Assembly: GCA_947498705.1 (NCBI GenBank)
Contig: CANMLW010000013.1
Location: 60,135 to 124,134 of the forward strand
DNA: 64,000 nt
Source of the DNA: an uncultured Aquimarina sp.
Lineage (GTDB): Bacteria; Bacteroidota; Bacteroidia; Flavobacteriales; Flavobacteriaceae
Reading direction: 5' to 3'
Of this stretch, positions 24,161 to 33,143 are shown one piece after another (the stretch's first letter is position 1; each line of letters starts with the position of its first letter). The notes beneath the pieces were generated by a model that was given only the letters and a program-made list of their open reading frames with translations, had not been told where the DNA came from and made no database searches. The position numbers were made by a program, and so were the translations under genes.

Positions 24161-24814
24161 CTAAAAAAACGCTTTGTATTGCATCACCCTAAAATCCAAC
24201 GTATTAAAATTTGGGTTTTTATTCTTCAACGATTTATACAAAGGTAAACTACCTATAGCCCTATTGGCTGCTCCAGAAGGCGCGGTAAGTGATACTGTCT
24301 TAACAGTTCTATTTTCTAGTGTAAATTGATGTATTCGAGGGATTTCATCTGACACTACTTCTAGTTTTTTCTGATAAGTCTTAAGGTGTTTTCTAAAAAA
24401 ATATTCGGGGCCATTTTTACTATTTCCTCCGGTAAATAACAAGGTATCGATCTTAGGGTATTTATGTAGATAACCAATGATATCTCTAAGCTTGCTATTC
24501 TGCATTCCCAAATCAGAAGCATCTACTTTTTCACGTTCACAACTTTGTACAATATCGCAAACACCAATACCACGAGAAGTTAAAAATCGTATTCGCTGCT
24601 CTCTAGCTTCTTGAGTCGTTTCAAATTTTAGATTCAGTTTAAAAATTCTATCTAGCACCGGCCAAAGTAATCCATTACTACTACCGTAACAAAAATCTAC
24701 ATCTCTTTCATTTAGCTCACGCGTTGTAAACCGTGGGGGAGGTAACGTACCTACAATCAGCTTTGTAGCTCCATCAGGAAAAAAAGGTTCATACGGATGA
24801 ATGTGTTGAAACAT
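24161..24814 (-). CDS. Uracil-DNA glycosylase superfamily protein
   Basis: 217 residues from ATG 24814 (MFQHIHPYEPFFP). The frame is open further upstream into the MBOAT gene, but the conserved part starts here. VGTLPPPRF (21-29) is in the position of UDG motif A (GxxPG/S), and FCYGSSNGLLWPVL (41-54) is the loop seen in DNA-deoxyinosine/uracil glycosylase relatives. VSLTAPSGAANRAIG near the end stands where motif B (HPSP) would be and resembles the 'LPSTSPANA' form of this subgroup. It probably removes a damaged base from DNA. It lies 41 bases after the MBOAT stop and may be read through from the O-acetylation operon, to which it is functionally unrelated. Confidence 0.78.
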   Translation of the reverse strand: MFQHIHPYEPFFPDGATKLIVGTLPPPRFTTRELNERDVDFCYGSSNGLLWPVLDRIFKLNLKFETTQEAREQRIRFLTSRGIGVCDIVQSCEREKVDASDLGMQNSKLRDIIGYLHKYPKIDTLLFTGGNSKNGPEYFFRKHLKTYQKKLEVVSDEIPRIHQFTLENRTVKTVSLTAPSGAANRAIGSLPLYKSLKNKNPNFNTLDFRVMQYKAFF

Positions 24815-24855
24815 ATTACTATATAAAATTAAAAGCCTTAAAAAACTACAACAAT

Positions 24856-26514
24856 TTAGAACTGAAAATAAATAAATGGCTGAAAATCTGCGGCATAAGT
24901 TTGATAACAAATAATAGCCACTACTATCACAACCAACGCCTTGACTACTATATTACTTTTAATAAATATTCCCTCTATCCAATCCTTTGTTTTGTAAGGC
25001 AACCAATGAGTAATATAACCTAGGAGCATCACAATAAATACCAATCGATATTCCCAAAGTACTAACAATGCATTTTGCCAGTCCATATTGGTTACTACCT
25101 GCTGATAGAAGCGATCGATATGATCCATACTATTCCCTCTAAAATAAATACGTGTAAACGTTATAAAAACAAAGGTAAATGCGATTCGCCATGCTAAAAC
25201 ATACCATGCATTCGAATTTTCATAAGGGCTTATTTTTCGCCAATACTTATAAGCAACTACTCCCATCCCGTTAAGACCTCCCCATATCACAAATTTCCAG
25301 GAAGCTCCATGCCATAATCCACCTATCAACATCGTAATCATGATATTGACATTTCTATTAAAATGCCATGCAAGTCGCGGAGAAAATAATGTAATGATAA
25401 GTAATAGCCCTACTCCCGATGCTGCTAATAATGCAATCGCATAATCTGAAACGGCAAAAACACCTAAAAACGTAAATATGAGTATAAAGGTATAAGAAAA
25501 AATACTACCGTTACGGTTACCTCCTATCGGAATATATAAATAATCCTTTAACCAACTCGATAACGAGATATGCCAACGTCTCCAAAAATCACCACAATGA
25601 ATCGCTTTATAAGGTGAATTAAAATTAACCGGTAACTTATACCCCATTAATAATGCTAACCCTATTGCAATGTCTGTATACCCAGAAAAATCACCATAAA
25701 TCTGCAGCGAATACCCAAACATGGCCATTATATTGGTGAACCCAGAAAACATTTCGGGAACATCAAATACCCTATCCATAAAATTGGCGGCAATATAATC
25801 TGCAAATAACATTTTTTTGATCAATCCTTTTAGAATCATAAAAGATGCGCGCCCAAACTCTTCTTTAGTAATATTGATCTCTTTACGAATCTGAGGTACA
25901 AAATCAGATGCTCTAACAATAGGTCCTGCAACCAGTTGAGGAAAGAAACTTACAAAAAAGCCAAAATCAATGATCGATTTTAATGGCTTGATTTGTTTTC
26001 TATAAATATCAACACTATAACTAATCGTTTGAAAAGTGTAAAAGGAAATCCCTACCGGAAGTATAATTTTATCTACAGTAAAATAATCTGTTGCCCCCCA
26101 AGTATTTGCCCATTGAGCTAAATAGTTAACTACTTCATAATTGGTCTGAAAAAGATAATTATAGGAATCTGTAAAGAAATAAGCGTATTTAAAATAACAT
26201 AAAGTACTTAGGTTAATAATAACGCTCAAAGCAACCAACGTTTTCTGAACCAAAACAGATTTACTTTTATAAATTGCCCTTCCCAAAAAGAAATCATTAA
26301 TAGTACTAAACAGTAAAATACCAATAAAAAGGCCACTTGTCTTATAGTAAAACAAAAGACTGATTGCAAATAAATAGGCACTACGCAGGTCTTTTTTACT
26401 ATAAAGAATAGCATAGATAAAATATATCACTGAAAAAAATATCCAGAAATTCGCTTGTGTAAAAATCAAAGGAAAATCTTCTGAAAAAGAAAATATGTCT
26501 GTAAGTCTATTCAT
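24856..26514 (-). CDS. MBOAT family O-acyltransferase (AlgI/PatA-like)
   Basis: 552 residues with about twelve membrane helices. The family-defining histidine is His402 in GGLWHGASWKFVIWGGLNG, preceded by the FWRRWHISLSSWLKDYLYIPIGG signature of AlgI/DltB-type enzymes. These move an acyl group, usually acetyl, across the membrane to hand it to an extracytoplasmic partner that modifies a polysaccharide. The gene overlaps the upstream SGNH gene by eight bases, and that gene overlaps another SGNH gene by eight. The three make a tight operon for O-acetylation of a cell-surface or exported glycan. Which glycan is unknown; no glycosyltransferases are nearby. Confidence 0.92.
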   Translation of the reverse strand: MNRLTDIFSFSEDFPLIFTQANFWIFFSVIYFIYAILYSKKDLRSAYLFAISLLFYYKTSGLFIGILLFSTINDFFLGRAIYKSKSVLVQKTLVALSVIINLSTLCYFKYAYFFTDSYNYLFQTNYEVVNYLAQWANTWGATDYFTVDKIILPVGISFYTFQTISYSVDIYRKQIKPLKSIIDFGFFVSFFPQLVAGPIVRASDFVPQIRKEINITKEEFGRASFMILKGLIKKMLFADYIAANFMDRVFDVPEMFSGFTNIMAMFGYSLQIYGDFSGYTDIAIGLALLMGYKLPVNFNSPYKAIHCGDFWRRWHISLSSWLKDYLYIPIGGNRNGSIFSYTFILIFTFLGVFAVSDYAIALLAASGVGLLLIITLFSPRLAWHFNRNVNIMITMLIGGLWHGASWKFVIWGGLNGMGVVAYKYWRKISPYENSNAWYVLAWRIAFTFVFITFTRIYFRGNSMDHIDRFYQQVVTNMDWQNALLVLWEYRLVFIVMLLGYITHWLPYKTKDWIEGIFIKSNIVVKALVVIVVAIICYQTYAADFQPFIYFQF

Positions 26515-27787
26515 TAATTATTTGATTCAAAATAGAATTGGAAGTCAACTGTAAGGTGTTTTCCCATGAATGTACCAAGGCTTGTAATAAAAGATCTGCC
26601 TTAATTCTATATCCCGTTACTGTAAAATGAATTCTATCTTTGGGCATTAATTTATGTTGATACCAATCCTTCGAGGAATTAAATCCTCCCATGATTTCGT
26701 AGAAATCCCATACTGCCATTTTTTGCTCTTTTGCCACTTCATAAATCACTTTTCTGGCAATCCTTGTTCTTGGATTAGGAAACTGCTTTTTATAATACGA
26801 ATCATTTGGAACTGTGAGTAACATTGCACAGTCCGGATTGATTTTTTGTATTGTTTTAATAAGATTGGTATAATGTTCTTTATACGAAACGGGGTTAAAA
26901 TCGGGATGATAAGCATCATTAGTTCCTATAGATACAATAAATAAATCGGGGGTATATAATGCTAATTGTTCATTAAAAAACTTACATCGTTCATAATATG
27001 AGAAACTACCTCCATTTACTCCTATAGAAGTATATTCAATTCCTTTATTATCGTTCATGAGTTCGATACCCATCATCAAAAACTCTGCATTTTCACAATC
27101 CTTTGTTTTACGTATACAAAACTCGATCTCATCTACTGTTTTGTTAAGTGTAAACTCTATAAAATGTGCTTTTTCATTTTCTTTAATTGCGGTAACCAAA
27201 GAATCTTCTTTAAAAACGATTTCATAATCTTTGCTCCAATTATCATAGAAAATTCTAACTTTATTAAAATCGTACATTTTCTTATGATAATTATTTCCGT
27301 TCGCGCTTATCTTTATATGAGAAATAGAGTCTTTGAAAACAGCAGTTATCCCAGACAAGCCCCAGGCAACGCTATCTTTTCTAACAGAGCATCGATACCC
27401 ACTCCAATCACCATCATATTTTACCCGGTAATTACCGGGATTATTGGTTTTTGCCATTTTAAAAGGATATATAAAACCTCGTTGCCCTTTGGCTGTTGGA
27501 CTCATCATTTGCAAATACGATCGTAAACGATTTGAATAAATATCTGCTTGAATGTGTGAGCCCCCTATATGAAAAATATGTAAATCTTCTTCTCCTCCTT
27601 TGGCAATAGTATCCAGTTTGCAAAACAATTGTTTGAAAGCCGGTGAATCTTCTGCCATTTTAATCACATTGGCTTTCCAATTAATAAAAGGATATTCTTT
27701 TTGGATCGTATCTAGTACATATGTTTGTGCACTAATAGTAATGGGTAAGGTAAATATGAGCAAACAAAAGAGTAGTTTTTTATGCAT
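26507..27787 (-). CDS. SGNH/GDSL hydrolase-fold protein, O-acetylation partner
   Basis: 426 residues with signal peptide MHKKLLFCLLIFTLPITISA. SGNH blocks: IFHIGGSHIQAD (Ser77), a glycine-containing block II (TSIGVNGGSF), block III VSIGTNDAY (Asn), and block V DRIHFTVTGYRIKA (Asp/His). Similar proteins are AlgX/AlgJ/PatB-like partners that receive acetyl from an MBOAT protein and place it on a polysaccharide. An internal beta domain (about 115-230) resembles a carbohydrate-binding insertion. It overlaps both neighbours by eight bases, which indicates translational coupling. Catalytic direction, transferase versus esterase, is inferred from context. Confidence 0.85.
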   Translation of the reverse strand: MHKKLLFCLLIFTLPITISAQTYVLDTIQKEYPFINWKANVIKMAEDSPAFKQLFCKLDTIAKGGEEDLHIFHIGGSHIQADIYSNRLRSYLQMMSPTAKGQRGFIYPFKMAKTNNPGNYRVKYDGDWSGYRCSVRKDSVAWGLSGITAVFKDSISHIKISANGNNYHKKMYDFNKVRIFYDNWSKDYEIVFKEDSLVTAIKENEKAHFIEFTLNKTVDEIEFCIRKTKDCENAEFLMMGIELMNDNKGIEYTSIGVNGGSFSYYERCKFFNEQLALYTPDLFIVSIGTNDAYHPDFNPVSYKEHYTNLIKTIQKINPDCAMLLTVPNDSYYKKQFPNPRTRIARKVIYEVAKEQKMAVWDFYEIMGGFNSSKDWYQHKLMPKDRIHFTVTGYRIKADLLLQALVHSWENTLQLTSNSILNQIINE

Positions 27788-29297
27788 CGTCGTTGGTATT
27801 GTCAGGTTCTTTGAGGTCTAAGTATAGAGAAGTAAAAAATAATTCAGAGATAATTTTGGTTCCTTTCCAAGTAAAGTGCATATAATCTTTTGCAGTAAGC
27901 TTTTCGTTTACCCACAACTCCATCGCTCCTTTACCTCCCATCGCATCATACATACTCCAATAAGCAACATTATTATCCAAACAGGTTTTCATTAATTGTT
28001 GATTAAGGTAGGGTAATAGTGGGTACGTTTCCATTTTCCCATTTACAGGAAGACACATATCTGTAGGTCCTATAAAAATAAAGTTTGTATTTTCCGTTCT
28101 TCGGCGTATCCAATTTATCTGGCTTTTGATTCGCTTAGTATAGTTAGTAACATCTGTAGAGTCTTTTAAATAAGGCATGGTATTTCCTCCATACTGTAAA
28201 ATGACTATTTTAGGACGTAACTGCCTTACCATTCTGGTATAAGTAGTTGCATTAGAATTTGCAAATATGGTTCCAGAAGCCCCGCGCATAGCGACATTAT
28301 CTATTTGCACACCAGCACCACTATCCAAGGTCAATCCATAAAAATCTGCACTTATCTTTCCTTCTAATTCAATCCTTAGATTTTTGGGAGTAACCGAGGT
28401 TCGTATTTTATAGTGATGATATTTCCCATCGGCCAATAAAGTATCTTGTTGAACCAGAATTTCGTCATTATACACCGATATTTTTATAGGAAAATTAGCA
28501 TTACCATAGTGCAAACCAATCCTATTAAAGCGTCTAAATTTTTGATAAGTATCTTTAGATTTACCAATAGTTACAGAAGCTTTAACAATAGGTAGTGTAT
28601 CTATACCTATGCTATCGGGTTGTTTTTTTTGATAAGGTGTAAACCTAGAAACCGATAAATAGGTTCCGTATTTTTTATGAGAAAATTTCTTTTTGGTAGG
28701 ATCAAAAAATGCATATCGTTGCCAGTTATCACTTGGTTCTATTATTGCACTAATTTGACGATACACCGGTAGTATTGGTAAAAATCCTGGCCCATTACCA
28801 CCATACATATGTTGTAATCGATTACGTAAGTATGCAGTAATTCGATCTCCTTCTATCTGAGAATCGCCATAATGAATAATTCTACAAGAGCGCGAAGATA
28901 GTTTTTCTCTTAGTTCATTGGCAAAATTAGGATTACTTTCTGGATATCGAATCCTTACTATCTTGGTGGTATCTATTTTAGAAAAATCTGGTAATTGTTT
29001 GATTTTTTTATCTTCTTCCGTTTTCTTGATATCGGTCTCAGGAGTCGTTTCGATATCTACCGGAGTAACAATTTGGGTAACCTCTAACACATCTTCTCGA
29101 GTAAGTACCGAATCTTTCTCTAATTCTAAAAAAGTATGATACGTAGGGTATTTTATTGACAAACCCTCATACGAAAATCCATCGTCTTGAACTTGTTCTT
29201 TCTGAACACCTCCTTTTTCACTTAGAAACATGAGTCCAAACAATCCTCCTAATACAAAAAGGATAAATAATGCTATTTGAATAGGTTTAATTTTCAA
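27780..29297 (-). CDS. SGNH/GDSL hydrolase-fold protein, membrane anchored
   Basis: 505 residues. It starts at TTG 29297 (MKIKPIQIALFILFVLGGLFG...); no ATG precedes the signal anchor, so TTG is the probable start. After an acidic low-complexity linker (about 30-110) comes an SGNH domain with IIHYGDSQIEGDR (Ser146), an NVAMRGASGTIF block, VILQYGGNTMPY (block III with Asn) and DYMHFTWKGTKII (Asp/His dyad). It is the first gene of the operon and is paralogous in fold to the second. The pair may act on different positions or as donor-relay and transferase, together with the MBOAT protein. Confidence 0.85.
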   Translation of the reverse strand: MKIKPIQIALFILFVLGGLFGLMFLSEKGGVQKEQVQDDGFSYEGLSIKYPTYHTFLELEKDSVLTREDVLEVTQIVTPVDIETTPETDIKKTEEDKKIKQLPDFSKIDTTKIVRIRYPESNPNFANELREKLSSRSCRIIHYGDSQIEGDRITAYLRNRLQHMYGGNGPGFLPILPVYRQISAIIEPSDNWQRYAFFDPTKKKFSHKKYGTYLSVSRFTPYQKKQPDSIGIDTLPIVKASVTIGKSKDTYQKFRRFNRIGLHYGNANFPIKISVYNDEILVQQDTLLADGKYHHYKIRTSVTPKNLRIELEGKISADFYGLTLDSGAGVQIDNVAMRGASGTIFANSNATTYTRMVRQLRPKIVILQYGGNTMPYLKDSTDVTNYTKRIKSQINWIRRRTENTNFIFIGPTDMCLPVNGKMETYPLLPYLNQQLMKTCLDNNVAYWSMYDAMGGKGAMELWVNEKLTAKDYMHFTWKGTKIISELFFTSLYLDLKEPDNTNDDA

Positions 29298-29468
29298 TAT
29301 ATTGGGGAGTGTGTTTTACTTTTTAGTAAAAATAACAAGATTTTAGAAACTACAAAGTGCTTTAAGTAATAGTTCCTTTAAGAAAACCAGCTATTACCTA
29401 CAAAAAAGTCTACCAAAACTAAAAAAAGCGCAGATATGATTATAAACTTGTAAAAACTCTATCAACAA

Positions 29469-29492
29469 AAAAACGAAACCTTAATCGTTTTT
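29469..29492 (-). terminator. Terminator of the small peptide gene
   Basis: AAAAACGA (29469-29476), eight-base loop, TCGTTTTT (29485-29492). On the minus strand the stem runs into a T-run. It lies 24 bases after the stop of the peptide gene, so that gene is a separate unit from the SGNH operon. Confidence 0.65.
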
Positions 29493-29516
29493 CTTTTTTG
29501 TATACATTGTTATGAT

Positions 29517-29705
29517 TTAGTAGAATACACATCCCCAGATTCTACAATTTCCTGCATCATAAAAATCACCTCTTGGTCCTCCCGTAGGTTGACAACAATG
29601 ATTTTCTCTCTGATAACAAGCACTGCTGTGAGAAGATCCATTTATATGGGTCTGTTCTTTATTTGTAATTGGTTTTACTCCTGTTAGGTTTAAAATAGTT
29701 TTCAT
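29517..29705 (-). CDS. Cysteine-rich RiPP/bacteriocin-like precursor peptide
   Basis: 62 residues from ATG 29705 (an upstream in-frame TTG is ignored). The N-terminus MKTILNLTGVKPITNKEQTH followed by INGS has the leader pattern of Bacteroidota double-glycine-type peptides (MKxILNLxGxxxLxKxEQxxINGG), here with GS instead of GG. The C-terminal 39 residues hold five cysteines (30, 37, 38, 54, 59), a GGPRGDFYD turn and an aromatic end (WGCVFY). It is inferred to be a secreted, possibly disulfide-rich or modified, peptide. No lanthipeptide synthetase, radical SAM maturase or peptidase-containing ABC transporter lies nearby, so processing would have to be in trans. Confidence 0.7.
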   Translation of the reverse strand: MKTILNLTGVKPITNKEQTHINGSSHSSACYQRENHCCQPTGGPRGDFYDAGNCRIWGCVFY

Positions 29706-29928
29706 AGACCACAAATTGGTTTATGATTTCTCTTAAAACAAAACATCATCATAAAAAACACCTACAGAAACTTCACACACATTAGATAAGGAGAAGCATA
29801 TTAAACACCTTTTCAATGTTAACAAAAATTTAACAAATATTAACACTCAAATTACAAGAATCATTGAGTTTTAACCGTTTCCATTAGCACAAACAAACAC
29901 AAACGATACTAATTTTAAAGCTTTAATT

Positions 29929-30804
29929 ATGAAAAACAGAGCGATTACTGTTATCAGCTTTCTATGTATATCATGTATACTTCTTGTAAGCTGTACTAGT
30001 GATACCGACAATGATACAAACAATAACACTCCAACAGACGACGCAATAACGTCTAAACAATATGAACAAATTGAATCTGCTAGTCGTGAAATACATACCG
30101 TTATAGAACGATTTTTTAATACAGAGTCTGGTATTTTTGGAATTTCGGGTTTACAAAACAAAAATATTAATTGCCCAAAATTAACTACCGAAAACGATGG
30201 TACAAATATGACTATCACTATTGATTATGGTGACGGTTGTGAAACACCAGATGGTAATAGAACCTCTGGGAAAATTATTCTTGTTTTCAATGTCGAACCA
30301 AGTGGAGATAATAATGATACAACAGAAATAAGCTATACAGTAGAGAATATTGTTTATGATGATATTACTATTAATGGTAATGCCAGAAGATCGTTTACTT
30401 ATAATATTGAAACTGGAAATGCCAAATATGATGCTACTTCTAGTTTTAAATTTGAATGGGGTGATGGTGTTACTGCAACTTCTGAATCAAATCGTATCAA
30501 AGAAATTTTTAGAGAAGAGAATCAAGGAATTGTAGAAGAAGACCCTTACGGATATGGATTTGATTTTTATGCTATCACCACTGGTAATAGTTCTACGTCC
30601 TTTAATAATGAGGATACTTATTCATCAGAAATTACAACACCCCTACGATATGAGAGCATATGTGGTTATACGGTAAAAGGAGTAATATCAACTATTCAAA
30701 ACAGTAAAATGGTTACTTTGGACTATGGCGATGGCACTTGCGATAACGAAGCGGTACAAACAGATTCTGACGGAAATGAAACTACCATAGAACTTAGCTG
30801 GTAA
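29929..30804 (+). CDS. Lipoprotein of a tandem three-member family (copy 1)
   Basis: 291 residues, unknown family. SPII signal MKNRAITVISFLCISCILLVSC. It shares with the next two genes the string of blocks TIDYGDGC-xxPDG-xxxSGKI, YTVENxxYDDITINGxxRRSF, FKFEWGDGVTATS and TLDYGDGTCDN(E/I)A...GNETTIEL. The repeated DYGDG and conserved cysteines suggest a beta-sandwich with calcium- or disulfide-stabilised loops. It is the most divergent of the three: the spacing after the signal differs and it lacks the upstream promoter/leader the other two share. Probable role is an outer-membrane or periplasmic lipoprotein; nothing more can be said. Confidence 0.7.
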   Translation: MKNRAITVISFLCISCILLVSCTSDTDNDTNNNTPTDDAITSKQYEQIESASREIHTVIERFFNTESGIFGISGLQNKNINCPKLTTENDGTNMTITIDYGDGCETPDGNRTSGKIILVFNVEPSGDNNDTTEISYTVENIVYDDITINGNARRSFTYNIETGNAKYDATSSFKFEWGDGVTATSESNRIKEIFREENQGIVEEDPYGYGFDFYAITTGNSSTSFNNEDTYSSEITTPLRYESICGYTVKGVISTIQNSKMVTLDYGDGTCDNEAVQTDSDGNETTIELSW

Positions 30805-30830
30805 AAACCAGCAAAATACTATGCTAATTG

Positions 30831-30858
30831 ACCGTTTTAAGTTTTTTCTTAAAACGGT
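30831..30858 (+). terminator. Terminator after lipoprotein copy 1
   Basis: ACCGTTTTAAG (30831-30841), six T, CTTAAAACGGT (30848-30858), then a T-run. Confidence 0.9.
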
Positions 30859-30934
30859 TTTTTTATAAATAAATCGCAAACAAGCTCGCGTAAACTTTAA
30901 CAAAGGGTTAATATCACTCAGTGATTCGATTAAT

Positions 30935-30942
30935 TAAGTTTG
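30935..30942 (+). promoter_or_regulatory. TAnnTTTG box before lipoprotein copy 2
   Basis: TAAGTTTG, 59 bases before the ATG at 31002. The stretch after it (ATACCCCAACG ... ATTTATAAAC.TTTTATTTTTA) closely matches the same interval before copy 3, so promoter and leader were duplicated with the gene. Confidence 0.55.
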
Positions 30943-31001
30943 TATTGTAAAATACCCCAACGAAAAATATTTATAAACTTTTTATTTTTAATTATTGTAT
31001 T

Positions 31002-31850
31002 ATGAAAAACAAAATTATTGTTTTCATGAGTGCTCTTATTGCAGTATCTCTTTTTTCTAGTTGCGGTAACGACGATAACAATGTAGATGAAACACCTGCA
31101 TCATCTACTAATAATGTTACATCTGCCAATTATAAAGATGTAAAACTAGCTACTCGCGAAATTAATAGTGTAGTACAAAGTGCTATGTCAGGATCATCTG
31201 GTAATAAAAAAAAGACATCCAATGAGTGTACTACTATTACCTCAGAATTCAATGAAACGAGCGCTACGGTAACTATAGACTATGGAACTAATTGTACCAT
31301 AAATGAAAAAGCAATTTCTGGTAAAATTATAGTTAACTATAGCATTAAAGAAGGAACACCAGAACTAGCCTTTAACATGTCATATACATTAGAGAATTTC
31401 TCCTATAATGATATAACAGTTAGTGGCACTTCTACCGGGACATTTAAATTAGACAATTTAACCATGGGAGATGGTACAAGATTTGAAACAAAAACCGACT
31501 TTGTGTTTACCTGGAAAGATGGACTTACAGCAACCAGTAAAGGAAATACTTCTATAACAGGTGTTATCAATATGGAACAACCTAAGGAATCTTATTCATT
31601 TATTATTTTAGATAATGAAATATCATTTAGTACAGGAGAATATATAACTTCTAAATCCTCTCCTTTACGAATCGAAAATGGATGTTCGTATATTGTAAGT
31701 GGTACAGTCGTAACAACAGAAAACAAAATACATACGACATTAGACTATGGTGATGGCGCTTGTGATAATATTGCAATTCTTAAAGATAAAGAAGGTAACG
31801 AAACGACCATAGATTTGGACGTAGAGGTAGCAGATAATTATTCATTGTAG
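31002..31850 (+). CDS. Lipoprotein of a tandem three-member family (copy 2)
   Basis: 282 residues. SPII signal MKNKIIVFMSALIAVSLFSSC, then a Ser/Asn-rich linker, then the family core. Shared blocks with copy 3 are YKDVKLATREIN(S/I)xV(Q/K)xAMS, TIDYGTNCT, SGKIIVNYSIKEG, YTLENFSYNDITVSG, FVFTWKDGLTATSKGNTSI, FSTGEYITSKSSPLRIE and TLDYGDGACDNIA. In this copy the first DYGDGC is DYGTNC. The gene carries its own promoter box upstream and a strong terminator downstream. Function unknown; exported lipoprotein by signal. Confidence 0.7.
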   Translation: MKNKIIVFMSALIAVSLFSSCGNDDNNVDETPASSTNNVTSANYKDVKLATREINSVVQSAMSGSSGNKKKTSNECTTITSEFNETSATVTIDYGTNCTINEKAISGKIIVNYSIKEGTPELAFNMSYTLENFSYNDITVSGTSTGTFKLDNLTMGDGTRFETKTDFVFTWKDGLTATSKGNTSITGVINMEQPKESYSFIILDNEISFSTGEYITSKSSPLRIENGCSYIVSGTVVTTENKIHTTLDYGDGACDNIAILKDKEGNETTIDLDVEVADNYSL

Positions 31851-32000
31851 CAATCCCACTTTTACAAAAAATAGTAGTCAGAATTGAATAAAAACATCAG
31901 GGAAAGCATACGGAATGTTCAACCGACTTTTTGTTTTCAAACTGTTTATGTTTTACGAATGAGACAAACTTTCGATTGTTAAGTTTATACAAAAAAACAA

Positions 32001-32032
32001 AAATCACCTTTGAGTGTTTTCAAAGGTGATTT
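32001..32032 (+). terminator. Terminator after lipoprotein copy 2
   Basis: AAATCACCTTTGA (32001-32013), six-base loop, TCAAAGGTGATTT (32020-32032), followed by more T. Confidence 0.9.
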
Positions 32033-32105
32033 TTTATTGCAGTAGTTTCAGGAAATACTAGTAATTTTTAACAAATAGTTAATATGCTTCAGCTTTTTCA
32101 TTGGT

Positions 32106-32113
32106 TAATTTTG
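32106..32113 (+). promoter_or_regulatory. TAnnTTTG box before lipoprotein copy 3
   Basis: TAATTTTG, 56 bases before the ATG at 32170; the leader that follows is conserved with copy 2. Confidence 0.5.
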
Positions 32114-32169
32114 CCTCTCAATACCCCGCGATAAATCATTTATAAACCTTTATTTTTATTTTTTTAAGT

Positions 32170-33042
32170 ATGAAAAACAGACTTATTGTTTTTATGAGTA
32201 TTCTTATGGCTACAACTCTTCTACTAAGTTGTAGTAATGATGATAATGACACAAGTAATGTGACCGATACGCCATCATCAAACGACATAGTCGTTGCAGA
32301 TAAGTATCAAGATGTAAAATCTGCAAATCGTGAAATTAATATTGCAGTAAAAAACGCAATGTCAAACTCATCAAATGCGGGGCGTAATGCAAAAAACATA
32401 TCTAATGATTGCGTTGTATTGACCTCAGAAATGACCGATACGGGAGCTACGGCCACTATTGATTATGGTGATGGATGTACATCTCCAGATGGAAAGGCCG
32501 TTTCTGGTAAAATTTTGATCACCTACAAAATCAAAGAAGGTTCTCAAGATTTAGCTCTTGATATTACTTATACTCTAGAGAACTTTTCTTTTAATGATAT
32601 AACGGTAAGCGGAAGTTCTGTTGCAACTTTTACATTAGGTGACTTTACGACAGGAGATGGACAGAATTTTATTACAAATTCGAACTATGAATTTACATGG
32701 GATGACGGACTGAAAGTTACCAGTACCAATAAAACCTCTATCGAAAACGTAATTGACCAACAAAACACAAATACGTTTTACTCTCTCGTAACAATTAATT
32801 CTGAAGCTAATTTTAGTACTGGAGATGTTCTTATATCAAAAACTACAAGCCCTTTAAGAGTAGAATCAGATTGTAAATACGTGGTTAGCGGTGTTATTGT
32901 AACTAGCGAAAATGGTACGACTTCTAATACGTTGGATTATGGAGATGGTACTTGTGATGCTATAGCTACACAAACCGATGGTGACGATAAAACTACCACA
33001 ATAGATCTTGATGTACAATTAGAAGAAAACTTTACAATTTAA
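32170..33042 (+). CDS. Lipoprotein of a tandem three-member family (copy 3)
   Basis: 290 residues, SPII signal MKNRLIVFMSILMATTLLLSC. It is closest to copy 2 along its length, with YQDVKSANREINIAVKNAMS, ATIDYGDGCTSPDGKAVSGKI, YTLENFSFNDITVSGSS, YEFTWDDGLKVTS, FSTGDVLISKTTSPLRVE and TLDYGDGTCDAIA. The C-terminus ends TTTIDLDVQLEENF versus TTIDLDVEVADNYS in copy 2. The duplication is recent enough that promoter, leader and terminator organisation are kept. No hint to a ligand or partner in the sequence. Confidence 0.7.
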   Translation: MKNRLIVFMSILMATTLLLSCSNDDNDTSNVTDTPSSNDIVVADKYQDVKSANREINIAVKNAMSNSSNAGRNAKNISNDCVVLTSEMTDTGATATIDYGDGCTSPDGKAVSGKILITYKIKEGSQDLALDITYTLENFSFNDITVSGSSVATFTLGDFTTGDGQNFITNSNYEFTWDDGLKVTSTNKTSIENVIDQQNTNTFYSLVTINSEANFSTGDVLISKTTSPLRVESDCKYVVSGVIVTSENGTTSNTLDYGDGTCDAIATQTDGDDKTTTIDLDVQLEENFTI

Positions 33043-33092
33043 AAGAAGATTTATTCTATCTCGCATACATCAGTCATAATTAAATAAAAAAG

Positions 33093-33119
33093 CCGTTTTT
33101 AAGTGTTTCTTAAAAACGG
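33093..33119. terminator. Bidirectional terminator between lipoprotein copy 3 and the TRAP operon
   Basis: CCGTTTTTAAG (33093-33103), five-base loop, CTTAAAAACGG (33109-33119), with T-rich flanks on the plus side and A-rich before it (T on the minus side). It sits between convergent genes. Confidence 0.85.
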
Positions 33120-33143
33120 TTTCTTTTTACATAAAAAGTATTC

